DNA from: Cronobacter turicensis z3032
GTDB lineage: Bacteria; Pseudomonadota; Gammaproteobacteria; Enterobacterales; Enterobacteriaceae
Direction: 5' to 3'
DNA length: 64,000 nt
Assembly: GCA_000027065.2 (NCBI GenBank)
Contig: FN543093.2
Location: 124,001-188,000, forward strand
Shown here: in pieces, positions 1 through 7,831 of the stretch
Numbering within the stretch: the stretch's first letter is position 1
Layout of the letters: every line of letters begins with the position of its first letter
The notes under the pieces: model-generated
Databases searched by the model: none
Seen by the model: only the letters and a program-made list of their open reading frames with translations
What the model was told of the DNA's origin: nothing
Program-made: the position numbers and the translations under genes

Positions 1-176
1 ATGATTTTCCAGAGCTGAAAGATTTTGTTCCCTTTGCTGATGACCAGGGCGGCAACTGTTTCCTCATTTCAATGCGCAAAAAGGATTACGGGAAAGTATA
101 TATATGGTTAATGGATGAAAAAGAGTTGGCATTCGTTATTGATTCATTTGATGCCTTAATTAATGAAATAGAGTAA
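1..176 (+). CDS. SUKH (SMI1/KNR4) family immunity protein, C-terminal part
   Basis: The open frame (codons from base 3) runs in from the window edge and stops at TAA 174-176, giving 57 residues. The segment has the usual C-terminal SUKH pattern: a beta strand ending in NCFLISM, then KDYGKVYIW, then a closing helix after IDSFDALI. SUKH proteins are common immunity proteins against polymorphic and contact-dependent toxins. An Rhs core fragment follows about 230 bases downstream, which fits that role. A second copy of the same pattern occurs near 2290-2378 (SDYGCVY, ADSFDDFI), so the two are probably paralogous immunity genes. The N-terminus lies outside the window, and the cognate toxin cannot be identified. 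Confidence 0.72.
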   Translation, partial: DFPELKDFVPFADDQGGNCFLISMRKKDYGKVYIWLMDEKELAFVIDSFDALINEIE

Positions 177-401
177 TCGACCTAGCCTAGGTGTAATCAT
201 GCCTAGGCTTGTCTACATAGTTCCTTATAATTAAGTATGTTAGTTATATGAGCTCAATATATATTAAAGTAAAATCCCGTTGAGCTGTATTGCAGACTAA
301 TAAACCAGCACGCAGTCGGCCCATTAACCACTTTTGGGGCTTGATAAAGCTATTTAGCCCAAAATGTACTTCTAAATAGGTCATCATCATTCTGATTGCA
401 C

Positions 402-1009
402 CCGGTGTTCGCGTTCCCGGTGAAGGAAGTGCTGCCGGACGGCGCCGCCTGGCAGTATGAATACAACCCGCGCGGCGATGTGGTGGCGCTCACCGACCCG
501 GCGGGACACCTGACGCGCCTGCGCTACGACCGCTTCGGCCGTCTGACGACGCTGGTGAACCCGAACCGCGAAAGCTGGCGGTTTGAGTATGACGCCGCAG
601 GCCGCCTGACGGGCCAGCGGGACTACGCGGGCCGCCTGACGGAATACCGCCATGACGCGCTGGGCCAGGTGACGGAGGTGATCCGCCATCCGCTGCCGGG
701 CAGCCCGGACGCGCCGCTGGTAACCGCGTTTGAATATGACGTGCTGGGGCGTCTCACCGCCCGGGAAACTGCAGAGCACCGCACCGAGTACCGCCACGAC
801 ACGCTGTCGCTGGAAATCCGCCGCGCCACGCGCGCCGAATGGCGGCAGGCGCTGCTCACACCGAACCCAACGGCCTGCCGGAGCGGGTGACGGACGCAGA
901 CGGCCAGACCGTCTGGCGCGGGCAGTTCAGCACCTGGGGCGAAACCGAACGCGAACTCAGCGTGCCGCAGTGGCAGGTGCCGCAGAACCTGCGCTTCCAG
1001 GGCCAGTAA
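402..1009 (+). pseudogene. Rhs core fragment with internal deletion and frameshift
   Basis: The first part encodes YD repeats of an Rhs/RHS shell protein (motifs such as YEYNPRGDVVALTDPAG, YDRFGRL, YDAAGRLTGQ, YDVLGRLTARE). The reading then changes frame near 850-880 and continues as the conserved end of the Rhs core (GLPERVTDADGQTVW, then VPQNLRFQGQ) before TAA 1007-1009. In intact Rhs proteins these two blocks are separated by more than a hundred residues, so an internal deletion is the simplest explanation. The gene also lacks the N-terminal region, the start, the rest of the core and the toxin tip. GC content rises sharply here against the AT-rich flanks, as is typical of Rhs cores. It is non-functional as a toxin. 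Confidence 0.85.
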
Positions 1010-1058
1010 ACCGTTCCCGGATAAACTAAAATTAAAGTTGAATAATAAGGTAGCTGAA

Positions 1059-1661
1059 ATGACATTGAAAAATATTTTAAGCGAGTTATCTGATAAAAAT
1101 TTAGCAATAAAAAATGCTATAAGCCTTTTGCCATCCAAGAGTATTAAGACTGACAAGACTATCGTTGAGACGCTAACAAAATTAGCTTACTATTTGTTTA
1201 TTGCTGAGAAAGAGCACGAGGCGATGGTAATTTGTGATGAATTAGCAAATATAAAATTTAATAATGACTATGATTACTGGGCTTGGGTTGAATATGTTTT
1301 ATGTTTACGCATAGAGCTAAGCTTGAAGCTTATAAATCCCGAAAAGAAAGAAATATCAATAACTATCATAAAAGAAGCTCTGGATTCAGGTGAAGGGTTG
1401 GTGAAAAAAATTAGAAATCAGGTTCATAAGCGATTTATGAACGGTGAGGAATTTAGTATAAATGAAGTCGAGAGTAAGAATTATGACGCGGAATTTGAAG
1501 CAAGAATGATTTGTCTGATGAAATTACTCAAGGCAAAAGCCTTCGGTGGTTCAGATTTTTTTAATCCCAACTTCGTTAATGCAGAGGTCAAAAAGAATTT
1601 AAAAATATTAAAGGCAATGCTAAGTGATCTTGATAGGAATGAACTCATCCCATTTACGTGA
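1059..1661 (+). CDS. Uncharacterised helical protein, candidate immunity protein
   Basis: This is a complete open frame of 200 residues. I prefer ATG 1059 over the in-frame TTG at 1038 because a TAAGG ribosome site lies about 8 bases before it. The protein is rich in Lys, Glu, Leu and Ile and looks entirely helical, with a TPR-like stretch around residues 40-90 that includes DYDYWAWVEYV. No signal peptide, membrane segment or catalytic motif is visible. I do not recognise the family. It follows the truncated Rhs core by 49 bases. Its low GC content is typical of the variable toxin/immunity tips of Rhs loci, so an immunity role is a reasonable inference but unproven. Confidence 0.7.
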   Translation: MTLKNILSELSDKNLAIKNAISLLPSKSIKTDKTIVETLTKLAYYLFIAEKEHEAMVICDELANIKFNNDYDYWAWVEYVLCLRIELSLKLINPEKKEISITIIKEALDSGEGLVKKIRNQVHKRFMNGEEFSINEVESKNYDAEFEARMICLMKLLKAKAFGGSDFFNPNFVNAEVKKNLKILKAMLSDLDRNELIPFT

Positions 1662-2010
1662 TGTATGGGGTTATATAAGTTACTTTTCTCTTGTTGTCTT
1701 AATGATTGAGCTTACGTCTTCGGCCAGCTTGATTTCATTAAGTAAAACTTAACCTTATAAGAAAAGTTTCTGCAATTTAATGATTGATATTTAAAATGGG
1801 CTTAAGCCATTTAAATGTAACTTTTGGTTGAAAAGTGTTGGTTGTAATGCTCAATTTTGGTGAGTATTATCTGAGGCGGTAGTGCATATTACTGGATTTT
1901 TTAAGAAATAGTAACCATAGAGAGCCGCTGTCTGTGCTCATAGCTATTGTTAACATTATTATTTCTACAGTGTAAAAGGAATATCACGACACATAACATC
2001 TCAAGGAAAA
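1662..2010 (+). other. AT-rich intergenic stretch
   Basis: No open frame of useful length and no recognisable domain remnant is visible. The stretch is AT-rich and ends with a good ribosome site (AAGGA near 2002) that serves the broken gene starting at 2011. Confidence 0.5.
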
Positions 2011-2378
2011 ATGTCAGAAATTAAAGATAAATCAAGGATGGCTGAAAGCCCTGATGATGAGGTCTTATCTCAATTATACGGGCATTAAAACATGCAGCTG
2101 CATATTATTAAGCTCAAGATATGGTTCCCCAAAAAGGCGTATAGATTGTTATTCTTTCCAGAATAATTTACAGGGTGCGCTAACGCATTGTTCGAAACAC
2201 AGGAACCTCACTGCGTCAGGACTTTGCTCTGAAGTTGACAGATACATCGAGGACGTTTTTCCTGTCATTAAAAGAAAGCGACTACGGTTGTGTCTATCTC
2301 TATGCACAAGATGGCGATGCCCTCTTTGAGATTGCAGACTCATTTGATGATTTTATACGTGCCTTATACTGGCTTTAA
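2011..2378 (+). pseudogene. Decayed SUKH-family immunity gene
   Basis: ATG 2011 has a good ribosome site (CAAGGAAAA) but its frame stops after 25 codons. A different frame, open from about 2184, encodes a recognisable SUKH C-terminus: TFFLSLKESDYGCVYLY, then DGDALFEIADSFDDFIRAL, ending at TAA 2376-2378. This matches the C-terminus at 1-176 block for block. Whether the short leading frame and the SUKH tail once formed one gene is inferred; the tail itself is clear. Stops and frame changes between the parts make it non-functional. Confidence 0.65.
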
Positions 2379-2822
2379 ATGCGCCTATTTTCAGGATAAA
2401 GGCGAGATAGCGCCCGGCGGCTTTTTCTTTTTTTATCGCCTTTCAACCATTATCAGCCTGATTTAACCTGCCGCTTTTTATCAATTAATGCTTATCTGTT
2501 GCCGCATGGGTTATATTGCCTGATCATATACACAGTAAAATTATAAAAAAATATCAACTTATGGCAGCTTTTGCATAACCGCAGAGCATATAACCCACTG
2601 TCTCTGTTGAAGAAATTTCACATAAGGCAGGAAATTTCCGTCAGGTCTTTTAATTGGCAGACGAAACGCGTTATCCTCTGCCGGAAATGAGTTTTATCTT
2701 AACGTAAATAAATCCATCAGTATTGTGAGCTCTTTATTATGTCGGTCACCCGTGCGGTGCCGTGTTTTCTTTTTTAGCAGGTAGCAGAGCGTGTTACGCC
2801 CAAAATAGATAAAGACTAAGTT
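2379..2822 (+). other. Intergenic region without a recognisable gene
   Basis: The region holds only short nonsense frames. A T-rich run with flanking complementary segments (AAAGGCGA near 2400 and TCGCCTTT near 2440) may terminate transcription of the decayed immunity gene. The rest presumably carries the promoter of the gene at 2823, but no clear promoter was found. Confidence 0.4.
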
Positions 2823-3212
2823 ATGAATTTATTCCCCGTTAGTGACAGTAACGTAAGTGAATTAACCTTTGTTGTTTCCCGAACCTCTGCCAATGCGGAT
2901 GATAAAGTCCATGCCGTCGCGGCCCGCATCGTCAGAGAAATGGAAACGTCTCTACCCGACTTCCGTCTGCAATCAACGGAAATGACCATTATCGACGGCG
3001 AACCGGCGGTCGATATGTTTTATCAGTATATGGAAGACAATACGCCGGTGTTCCAGCGCCAGACGGTGATTCTGATAAATGATGCGCAGGAAGGCAAAAA
3101 AATGGTGTGCTATATCGGCACCTGCCTTGGTGAGTTTCTGGAGTCACATCACTGGCAGTATCAGGAAATTATGCAGAGTATTAAGTTTCACCGTCAGCGA
3201 AAAAGCGCCTGA
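2823..3212 (+). CDS. DcrB/DUF1795 (Eag-like) protein, probable Rhs/T6SS effector chaperone
   Basis: The 129-residue product resembles the DcrB/DUF1795 fold. It has the typical VVSRT strand near the N-terminus, a central helix (VHAVAARIVREMETSLPDF), the IIDGEPAVDMFYQY block and the final WQYQEIMQSIKF helix. Members encoded beside Rhs or PAAR effectors (Eag proteins) are cytoplasmic chaperones for the effector N-terminal membrane segments. The family usually starts with one more beta strand before this point. An in-frame stop at 2817-2819 shows the start cannot lie further upstream, so this copy appears slightly short at the N-terminus. No intact effector follows; tpiA is next, on the opposite strand. 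It is probably an orphan of the degraded Rhs locus. Confidence 0.68.
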   Translation: MNLFPVSDSNVSELTFVVSRTSANADDKVHAVAARIVREMETSLPDFRLQSTEMTIIDGEPAVDMFYQYMEDNTPVFQRQTVILINDAQEGKKMVCYIGTCLGEFLESHHWQYQEIMQSIKFHRQRKSA

Positions 3213-3244
3213 GGACGTGTGTAGCGCAGGGAAGGGATGAAAGA

Positions 3245-3266
3245 GCGCCGCCCGAATGAGCGGCGC
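3245..3266 (-). terminator. Hairpin downstream of tpiA
   Basis: A perfect 7-bp stem GCGCCGC/GCGGCGC with an 8-base loop lies just past the tpiA stop. On the minus strand it is followed by a short, weak T-rich run (CTCTTTC). It is a probable terminator of tpiA. Confidence 0.6.
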
Positions 3267-3272
3267 AGAGTA

Positions 3273-4040
3273 TTACGCTTTTTTCGCTTCTTCAGCGGCT
3301 TTCACGATAACCGCGAACGCGTCCGCCTTCAGAGAGGCGCCGCCAACCAGCGCGCCGTCGATGTCCGGCTGGGTGAAGAGTTCTGCCGCGTTAGCCGCGT
3401 TTACAGAACCGCCGTACTGAATGATAACCTGCTCGGCGACTTTCGCGTCAGCTTTGGCGATGTGGTCACGGATGAACTTGTGAACCGCCTGCGCCTGGGC
3501 CGGGGTAGCGGATTTGCCGGTACCGATAGCCCATACGGGTTCGTAAGCAATCACAACGCCTTCGAACGCGGCGGCGCCCTGGGTTTTCAGCACGGCGTCA
3601 AGCTGACGTGCGCACACTTCTTCCGTTTTGCCCGCTTCGTTTTCGGCTTCGGTTTCACCGATGCACAGTACCGGAACCAGACCCTGCGCTTTCAGCACGG
3701 CGAATTTCTTCGCGATCAGCTCGTCAGATTCCGCGTGATAAGTACGACGCTCGGAGTGGCCGATAATGATGTATTTCGCGCCGATATCTTTAAGCATTTC
3801 AGCGGAAGTTTCACCGGTGAACGCGCCGGAGAGGTTAACGTCGACGTTCTGAGCGCCAAGAATGATGTGGCTGCCAGCGGCGGCTTGCTTCGCCAGATCC
3901 AGATACATCGCCGGCGGGGCGATCGCTACGTCACAGCCAGATACGCCAGCCAGCTCTTTACGCAGGTTAGCTACCAGCTCGTTTACCATGTGGCGGCTGC
4001 CGTTCAGTTTCCAGTTACCCATCACTAAAGGATGTCGCAT
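3273..4040 (-). CDS. tpiA: Triosephosphate isomerase
   Basis: The enzyme interconverts dihydroxyacetone phosphate and glyceraldehyde 3-phosphate in glycolysis and gluconeogenesis, as a cytoplasmic dimer. The product has 255 residues, the E. coli length, and carries the full active site: Lys11 in NWKLNG, His95 in IIGHSERR, Glu167 in [11 protein letters not shown], and the phosphate-binding GGSV and GGASL loops. Two ATGs lie six bases apart. The second (4038-4040) is preferred because GGAG stands 8 bases before it, whereas it is only about 2 bases from the first, and because the family begins [11 protein letters not shown]. The gene is followed on the same strand by the hairpin at 3245-3266. 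Confidence 0.98.
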   Translation of the reverse strand: MRHPLVMGNWKLNGSRHMVNELVANLRKELAGVSGCDVAIAPPAMYLDLAKQAAAGSHIILGAQNVDVNLSGAFTGETSAEMLKDIGAKYIIIGHSERRTYHAESDELIAKKFAVLKAQGLVPVLCIGETEAENEAGKTEEVCARQLDAVLKTQGAAAFEGVVIAYEPVWAIGTGKSATPAQAQAVHKFIRDHIAKADAKVAEQVIIQYGGSVNAANAAELFTQPDIDGALVGGASLKADAFAVIVKAAEEAKKA

Positions 4041-4146
4041 TTTCATTCTCCACGCGCTAAGCGAATTAAGGAATATTGCTGCCTGTCAGGCAGCGCGGTC
4101 TGTGAAACAGTATAGAGATTCGAACCTGGAAAGGCTTTGCTTTTTG

Positions 4147-4746
4147 TCATTTATTGCTCCCTTCCAGCGTTTGCGATAGCGCCAGCTTAATCGGTTCAAC
4201 AGCGAAGGTCAGGCCCTTTTCGCCGCTGTCTGCCACTATATAACGAATCGCGCCCTCCGCCTGGCTGAAGTAGCGTTTGCCCTTGCCATCGGTCAGTAAG
4301 CGCGTCAGCCGCTGCTGGCTCTGCGCTTTGCCCATTTTCGGCGTGAAACTCCTGAGCAGCGCCGCCATATACTCCAGCGCTTTGGCTTTCGCGGCTTTCT
4401 GCTCCGGCCCCTGAATGGGCAGCCAGGTTATCTGGATGCTTTTGATTTTCAGCGTGCCGCGCTCCAGCGCCGTGGAGGCATAGAGATTTTCATTAATTTT
4501 GCTGGCCGCGCGCATCAGATTGACCTTATCGCCTTTCACGTCGATGGCGCGAAATTCATTGAGCGGCAGTGCAGGGTTGTCGGCATTGAACCGTTCGCGA
4601 AACTGGGAAATCGAGAGGTCAAAGGTGGGCGAGCCGGGCAGCAGGTATGGCGCGGTCGGCGTCAGCGTCTGTGGGTCGGTTTCGGCATCGGCGAAGCACG
4701 CCGCCAGCGGCAGCGTCAGAAAAAGAAGATAAAACAGCGGCTTCAT
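4147..4746 (-). CDS. yiiQ: Periplasmic DUF1454 family protein YiiQ
   Basis: The product has 199 residues with a clear N-terminal signal sequence (MKPLFYLLFLTLPLAACFADA). Cleavage after ADA is likely; the LAAC string could also act as a lipobox, so a lipoprotein cannot be excluded. The rest matches E. coli YiiQ along its length, for example FDLSISQFRERFN, ASKINENLYASTALERGTLK and ITWLPIQGPEQKAAKAKA. The family has no established function. It lies between tpiA (same strand) and the divergent yiiR, as in E. coli. Confidence 0.93.
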   Translation of the reverse strand: MKPLFYLLFLTLPLAACFADAETDPQTLTPTAPYLLPGSPTFDLSISQFRERFNADNPALPLNEFRAIDVKGDKVNLMRAASKINENLYASTALERGTLKIKSIQITWLPIQGPEQKAAKAKALEYMAALLRSFTPKMGKAQSQQRLTRLLTDGKGKRYFSQAEGAIRYIVADSGEKGLTFAVEPIKLALSQTLEGSNK

Positions 4747-4860
4747 GATTCACCTTTCCCGGTTGCGTATCACAGCGATTAAAACCATATCGGGCTGGCT
4801 TGTCAAAACCCGTCCGCACCAGGGTAAACTGTGCGCCACGCACACAGTAAGGTTTACGCT

Positions 4861-5280
4861 ATGACCCTTCAGCAGTGGTTATTCTCTTTTAAAGGCCGTA
4901 TTGGCCGCCGTGATTTTTGGGTATGGATGGCGCTTTGGGTAGCGTCGATGATTATCCTTTTTACCCTGACAGGCAACGATTTACTCAATACGCAGACCGC
5001 GGCTTTTATGCTGGTTTGTCTGCTCTGGCCGACGGCGGCGGTAGTGGTGAAACGCCTCCACGACCGCGGCAAATCGGGCGCGTGGGCGCTGTTGATGATC
5101 CTCGCGTGGATGCTGCTCGCCGGTAACTGGGCAGTGCTGGGCGGCGTCTGGCAGTGGGCCGTGGGGCGCTTCATCCCGACGCTTATCATGGTCATGATGG
5201 TGCTGGACCTGGGCGCGTTTCTTGGCACCCAGGGCGAGAACAAATACGGCAAAGAAACGCTGGATGTGAAGTACCGCTGA
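4861..5280 (+). CDS. yiiR: DUF805 inner-membrane protein YiiR
   Basis: The 139-residue membrane protein matches E. coli YiiR: QQWLFSFKGRIGRRDFW at the start, four predicted membrane segments, KRLHDRGKSGAWA in the second loop and TQGENKYGKETLDVKYR at the end. The FKGRIGRRDFW motif is the hallmark of DUF805 proteins, whose function is unknown. A GTG 30 bases upstream is in frame, but ATG 4861 has a TAAGG site at good spacing and the family start. The stop codon abuts the stop of the convergent fpr gene with no base between them. Confidence 0.94.
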   Translation: MTLQQWLFSFKGRIGRRDFWVWMALWVASMIILFTLTGNDLLNTQTAAFMLVCLLWPTAAVVVKRLHDRGKSGAWALLMILAWMLLAGNWAVLGGVWQWAVGRFIPTLIMVMMVLDLGAFLGTQGENKYGKETLDVKYR

Positions 5281-6027
5281 TTACCAGTAGTGCTCCGCCG
5301 TCATATGTCCAGGTCGGCGGCGCAGATGCTTCGCCATCTGGCGGGTATCTTTCAGCAACTGCTGCGTATCGCGCACCATCTGCGGGTTACCGCACAGCAT
5401 GACGTGACTGGTCGCGGTGTCCATCGGCAGCCCGACCGCCTCTTCCAGCGCGCCGCTCTCAATCAGCGCCGGCACGCGCCCGGTCAGCGAGCCAGAGACC
5501 GTTTCACGGCTCACCACCGTCTGTACCCGTAACTTGCCTTCGTAGCGCTGTTGCAGCTCCAGCATCAGCGGTAAGTAGCTCAAATCCTGGGCGTAGCGCA
5601 CCGCGTGCACCAGCACGATATTTTTGAAGCGCTCCAGATCTTTGCCTTCCTGCAGAATCGACAGATACGGGCCGATGGCGGTGCCGGTCGCCAGCATCCA
5701 TAACGTCTCGCACTCGGGAATTTCTTCCAGCACGAAAAAGCCCGCCGCGTCGCTCACCACCATCACTTCATCACCGGGCTGCATCGCGTGCAGCCTTGGG
5801 CTGAGTTTGCCCTCCGGCACCGTCACCAGATAAAACTCCAGATCCGGGTTGCCCGGCGCGTTGACGTAAGAATAGGCGCGCTGCACGCGCTCGCCGTCAA
5901 TCTCAAGACCCAGCTTGGTGAATTGTCCGGCGGTGAAAGGCGCGACAGGGGCGTTAACCACGAGACTGAAGAGAGAATCGGTCCAGTGCTGAACCCGAAC
6001 CACTTTACCTGTAACCCAATCCGCCAT
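5281..6027 (-). CDS. fpr: Ferredoxin/flavodoxin-NADP+ reductase
   Basis: Fpr is a cytoplasmic FAD enzyme that transfers electrons between NADPH and flavodoxin or ferredoxin, feeding reductive enzymes and redox defence. The 248-residue product matches the E. coli length. It contains the FAD-binding RAYSYVN motif, the GTAIGPYLSIL nucleotide motif, the CGNPQMV NADP segment and the C-terminal HMTAEHYW. The open frame extends 27 codons upstream, but ATG 6025-6027 has an AGGAG site 7 bases before it and the conserved start MADWVTGKV. In E. coli the gene belongs to the SoxRS regulon; I did not find a convincing SoxS box here. Confidence 0.98.
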   Translation of the reverse strand: MADWVTGKVVRVQHWTDSLFSLVVNAPVAPFTAGQFTKLGLEIDGERVQRAYSYVNAPGNPDLEFYLVTVPEGKLSPRLHAMQPGDEVMVVSDAAGFFVLEEIPECETLWMLATGTAIGPYLSILQEGKDLERFKNIVLVHAVRYAQDLSYLPLMLELQQRYEGKLRVQTVVSRETVSGSLTGRVPALIESGALEEAVGLPMDTATSHVMLCGNPQMVRDTQQLLKDTRQMAKHLRRRPGHMTAEHYW

Positions 6028-6078
6028 GTTTCGCTCCTGTGTTAACTGTTGCTTTATCTTCGCCAGCGCCGCGTGGCA

Positions 6079-6102
6079 TTTCCAGCCCGAACGGGCCGGA
6101 AA
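6079..6102 (-). terminator. Imperfect hairpin between glpX and fpr
   Basis: TTTCC-GCCC pairs with GGGC-GGAAA around a GAAC loop, with one mismatch. It lies just after the glpX stop on the minus strand but has no T run, so it may only slow or partly end glpX transcription before fpr. Confidence 0.4.
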
Positions 6103-6120
6103 GCTCATTCAGACAAACGA

Positions 6121-7131
6121 TTACAGAATGTGCGTCTGGATCTCCGGGTCTTTGCGATCGAGATAGTGAATCGACTGAATACGACGAATGGTGCGCGATT
6201 TGCCGCGGATCAGCAGCGTCTCGGTGGTGGCGATATTGCCCTTGCGGGTAATGCCATCCAGCAGATCGCCTTTGGTGATGCCGGTCGCCGAGAAAATCAC
6301 GTTATCGTTATGCGCCATCTCATCAAGCTTCAGCACGTTGCCCGCCACGATGCCCATCGCCTGGCAGCGCGCCAGCTCCTGCTCGCCGATGCGGCGGTTT
6401 TCCGGCGTGTCGCCTTTCACGATGTGGCGCGCCAGCAGACGGCCCTGCATATCGCCATCCAGCGCGCGGATTACCGCCGCCGAGACCACGCCTTCCGGCG
6501 CGCCGCCGATGCCGTACAGCACGTCGACTTCGCTATCCGGCATGCAGGTCAGAATAGAGGCCGCCACGTCGCCGTCGGGAATGGCGAATACGCGCACGCC
6601 GAGCTGTTGCATCTGCGCGATGACCGCATCGTGGCGTGGTTTGGCAAGAATGGTGACGGTGAGTTCGCTAAGCGATTTACCGAGCGCGGCGGCGATGTTT
6701 TTCAGGTTCTGCTCAAGCGGCAGATTGAGGTCGATAACGCCTTTCGCGCCGGGGCCGACAATCAGCTTTTCCATATACATATCGGGCGCGTTCAGGAAAC
6801 TGCCCTTATCGCCCACGGCCAGCACCGCCAGCGCGTTAGCCTGGCCCATCGCCGTCATGCGCGTGCCTTCAATAGGATCGACCGCGATATCGACCGCATC
6901 GCCGTTACCGGTGCCGACCTTCTCGCCGATGTAGAGCATCGGCGCTTCATCGATTTCTCCTTCGCCAATCACAATCTGCCCGTCAATATCGACTTTATTG
7001 AGCATAATGCGCATGGCGTTAACGGCCGCGCCGTCGGCGAGGTTTTTATCGCCGCGTCCCAGCCACTTGTACCCGGCCAGCGCCGCCGCTTCGGTGACGC
7101 GTGAAAATTCGATGGCAAGTTCTCGTTTCAT
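6121..7131 (-). CDS. glpX: Fructose-1,6-bisphosphatase class II
   Basis: The enzyme dephosphorylates fructose 1,6-bisphosphate in gluconeogenesis, here probably when cells grow on glycerol. The 336-residue product equals the E. coli protein and has the lithium-sensitive phosphatase signatures GEGEIDEAPM and DPIEGTRMTA, plus the conserved tail RRIQSIHYLDRKDPE. Five extra codons lie upstream of the chosen ATG (7129-7131), which gives the family start MKRELAIEFSR. In E. coli glpX is the third gene of glpFKX. Here it lies about 41 kb from glpK, downstream of mtlR on the same strand, so it needs another promoter; a candidate is given at 7162-7170. Confidence 0.98.
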   Translation of the reverse strand: MKRELAIEFSRVTEAAALAGYKWLGRGDKNLADGAAVNAMRIMLNKVDIDGQIVIGEGEIDEAPMLYIGEKVGTGNGDAVDIAVDPIEGTRMTAMGQANALAVLAVGDKGSFLNAPDMYMEKLIVGPGAKGVIDLNLPLEQNLKNIAAALGKSLSELTVTILAKPRHDAVIAQMQQLGVRVFAIPDGDVAASILTCMPDSEVDVLYGIGGAPEGVVSAAVIRALDGDMQGRLLARHIVKGDTPENRRIGEQELARCQAMGIVAGNVLKLDEMAHNDNVIFSATGITKGDLLDGITRKGNIATTETLLIRGKSRTIRRIQSIHYLDRKDPEIQTHIL

Positions 7132-7161
7132 GACTCTTTTCCGCAAGATTAACTGCGTCGG

Positions 7162-7170
7162 AGTGTAGCA
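7162..7170 (-). promoter_or_regulatory. Candidate extended -10 promoter of glpX
   Basis: On the minus strand the bases read TGCTACACT, an extended -10 element, about 30 bases before the glpX start. No good -35 hexamer is visible. It would let glpX be transcribed although it is separated from the glpF promoter. Read-through from mtlR is the alternative. Confidence 0.35.
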
Positions 7171-7243
7171 CAGAGCGGGTAACGGCTGTTACGGAGGGGC
7201 TGACCGGAGGGAGGAGGACAGAAGCGCTACGCGGCCACCGAAG

Positions 7244-7792
7244 CTACTTCTGGAAGGCTTTTTTTAAGCTTATCCTTGAGAGCAATTCGGTCAGGGAAAG
7301 GACCATGGTGGAGCGCACAACCTGCTGGTAGCGCTGTTTTTGCATCTGGATCAGCTGTGGGTCGCTGCTTTCGAGGGCGGGCGGCGCGGGAGGCAGCGCG
7401 ACAACGCAATGCAGCTCGCCGAAGGGTCCGAGGATTTCATCGTCGGTAAAGGCGTAGTCGTTGCCGTCGTGATTCAGCTCTTCGCGCAGCGCCATCAGGA
7501 GTTCGCAGTCTTCATACTCGGCGCGGCTTATCACGCCGAGTCCATAAATCAGCTTCAGGCGTACGGAGAGATCGCCCAGCGGGCCGCTGCCGTCGAGCAA
7601 CGGCTCAACGGCGTATTTGACCGCGTAGTCGTCTTTACGGAACACCTGCAACACCAGAATATTGACCGCCTCGGTGAGCAGTTCAACGGCGGCGATCAAC
7701 AAACTTCTTACGGTTTTGCCAGCATTCAGACGCTCAAGCACACGGTTTTCAAAGGCCTGGGTTTCTTCCATCATTGCCTGCATATCTGACAC
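7244..7792 (-). CDS. mtlR: Mannitol operon repressor MtlR
   Basis: The 182-residue protein matches E. coli MtlR (FENRVLERLNAGKTVRS, AVELLTEAVNILVLQVFRK, LREELNHDG, FTDDEILGPFGELHCV and SLKKAFQK). MtlR represses mtl expression but has no classical DNA-binding domain. The start is GTG 7790-7792, since a stop lies upstream in frame. This makes it about a dozen residues shorter at the N-terminus than E. coli MtlR. It follows mtlD by 39 bases in the usual mtlA-mtlD-mtlR order. Its downstream neighbour here is glpX; in E. coli yibT and yibL follow. Confidence 0.95.
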   Translation of the reverse strand: MSDMQAMMEETQAFENRVLERLNAGKTVRSLLIAAVELLTEAVNILVLQVFRKDDYAVKYAVEPLLDGSGPLGDLSVRLKLIYGLGVISRAEYEDCELLMALREELNHDGNDYAFTDDEILGPFGELHCVVALPPAPPALESSDPQLIQMQKQRYQQVVRSTMVLSLTELLSRISLKKAFQK

Positions 7793-7831
7793 GTCATCAG
7801 CGGGCGCAGACTCAGCCGCGCCCGTTATTCA

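Noticed and set aside
2054..2329. A 91-codon plus-strand frame
   Set aside because: It is out of frame with the SUKH tail that occupies the same bases and has nonsense composition; the SUKH reading explains the conservation.
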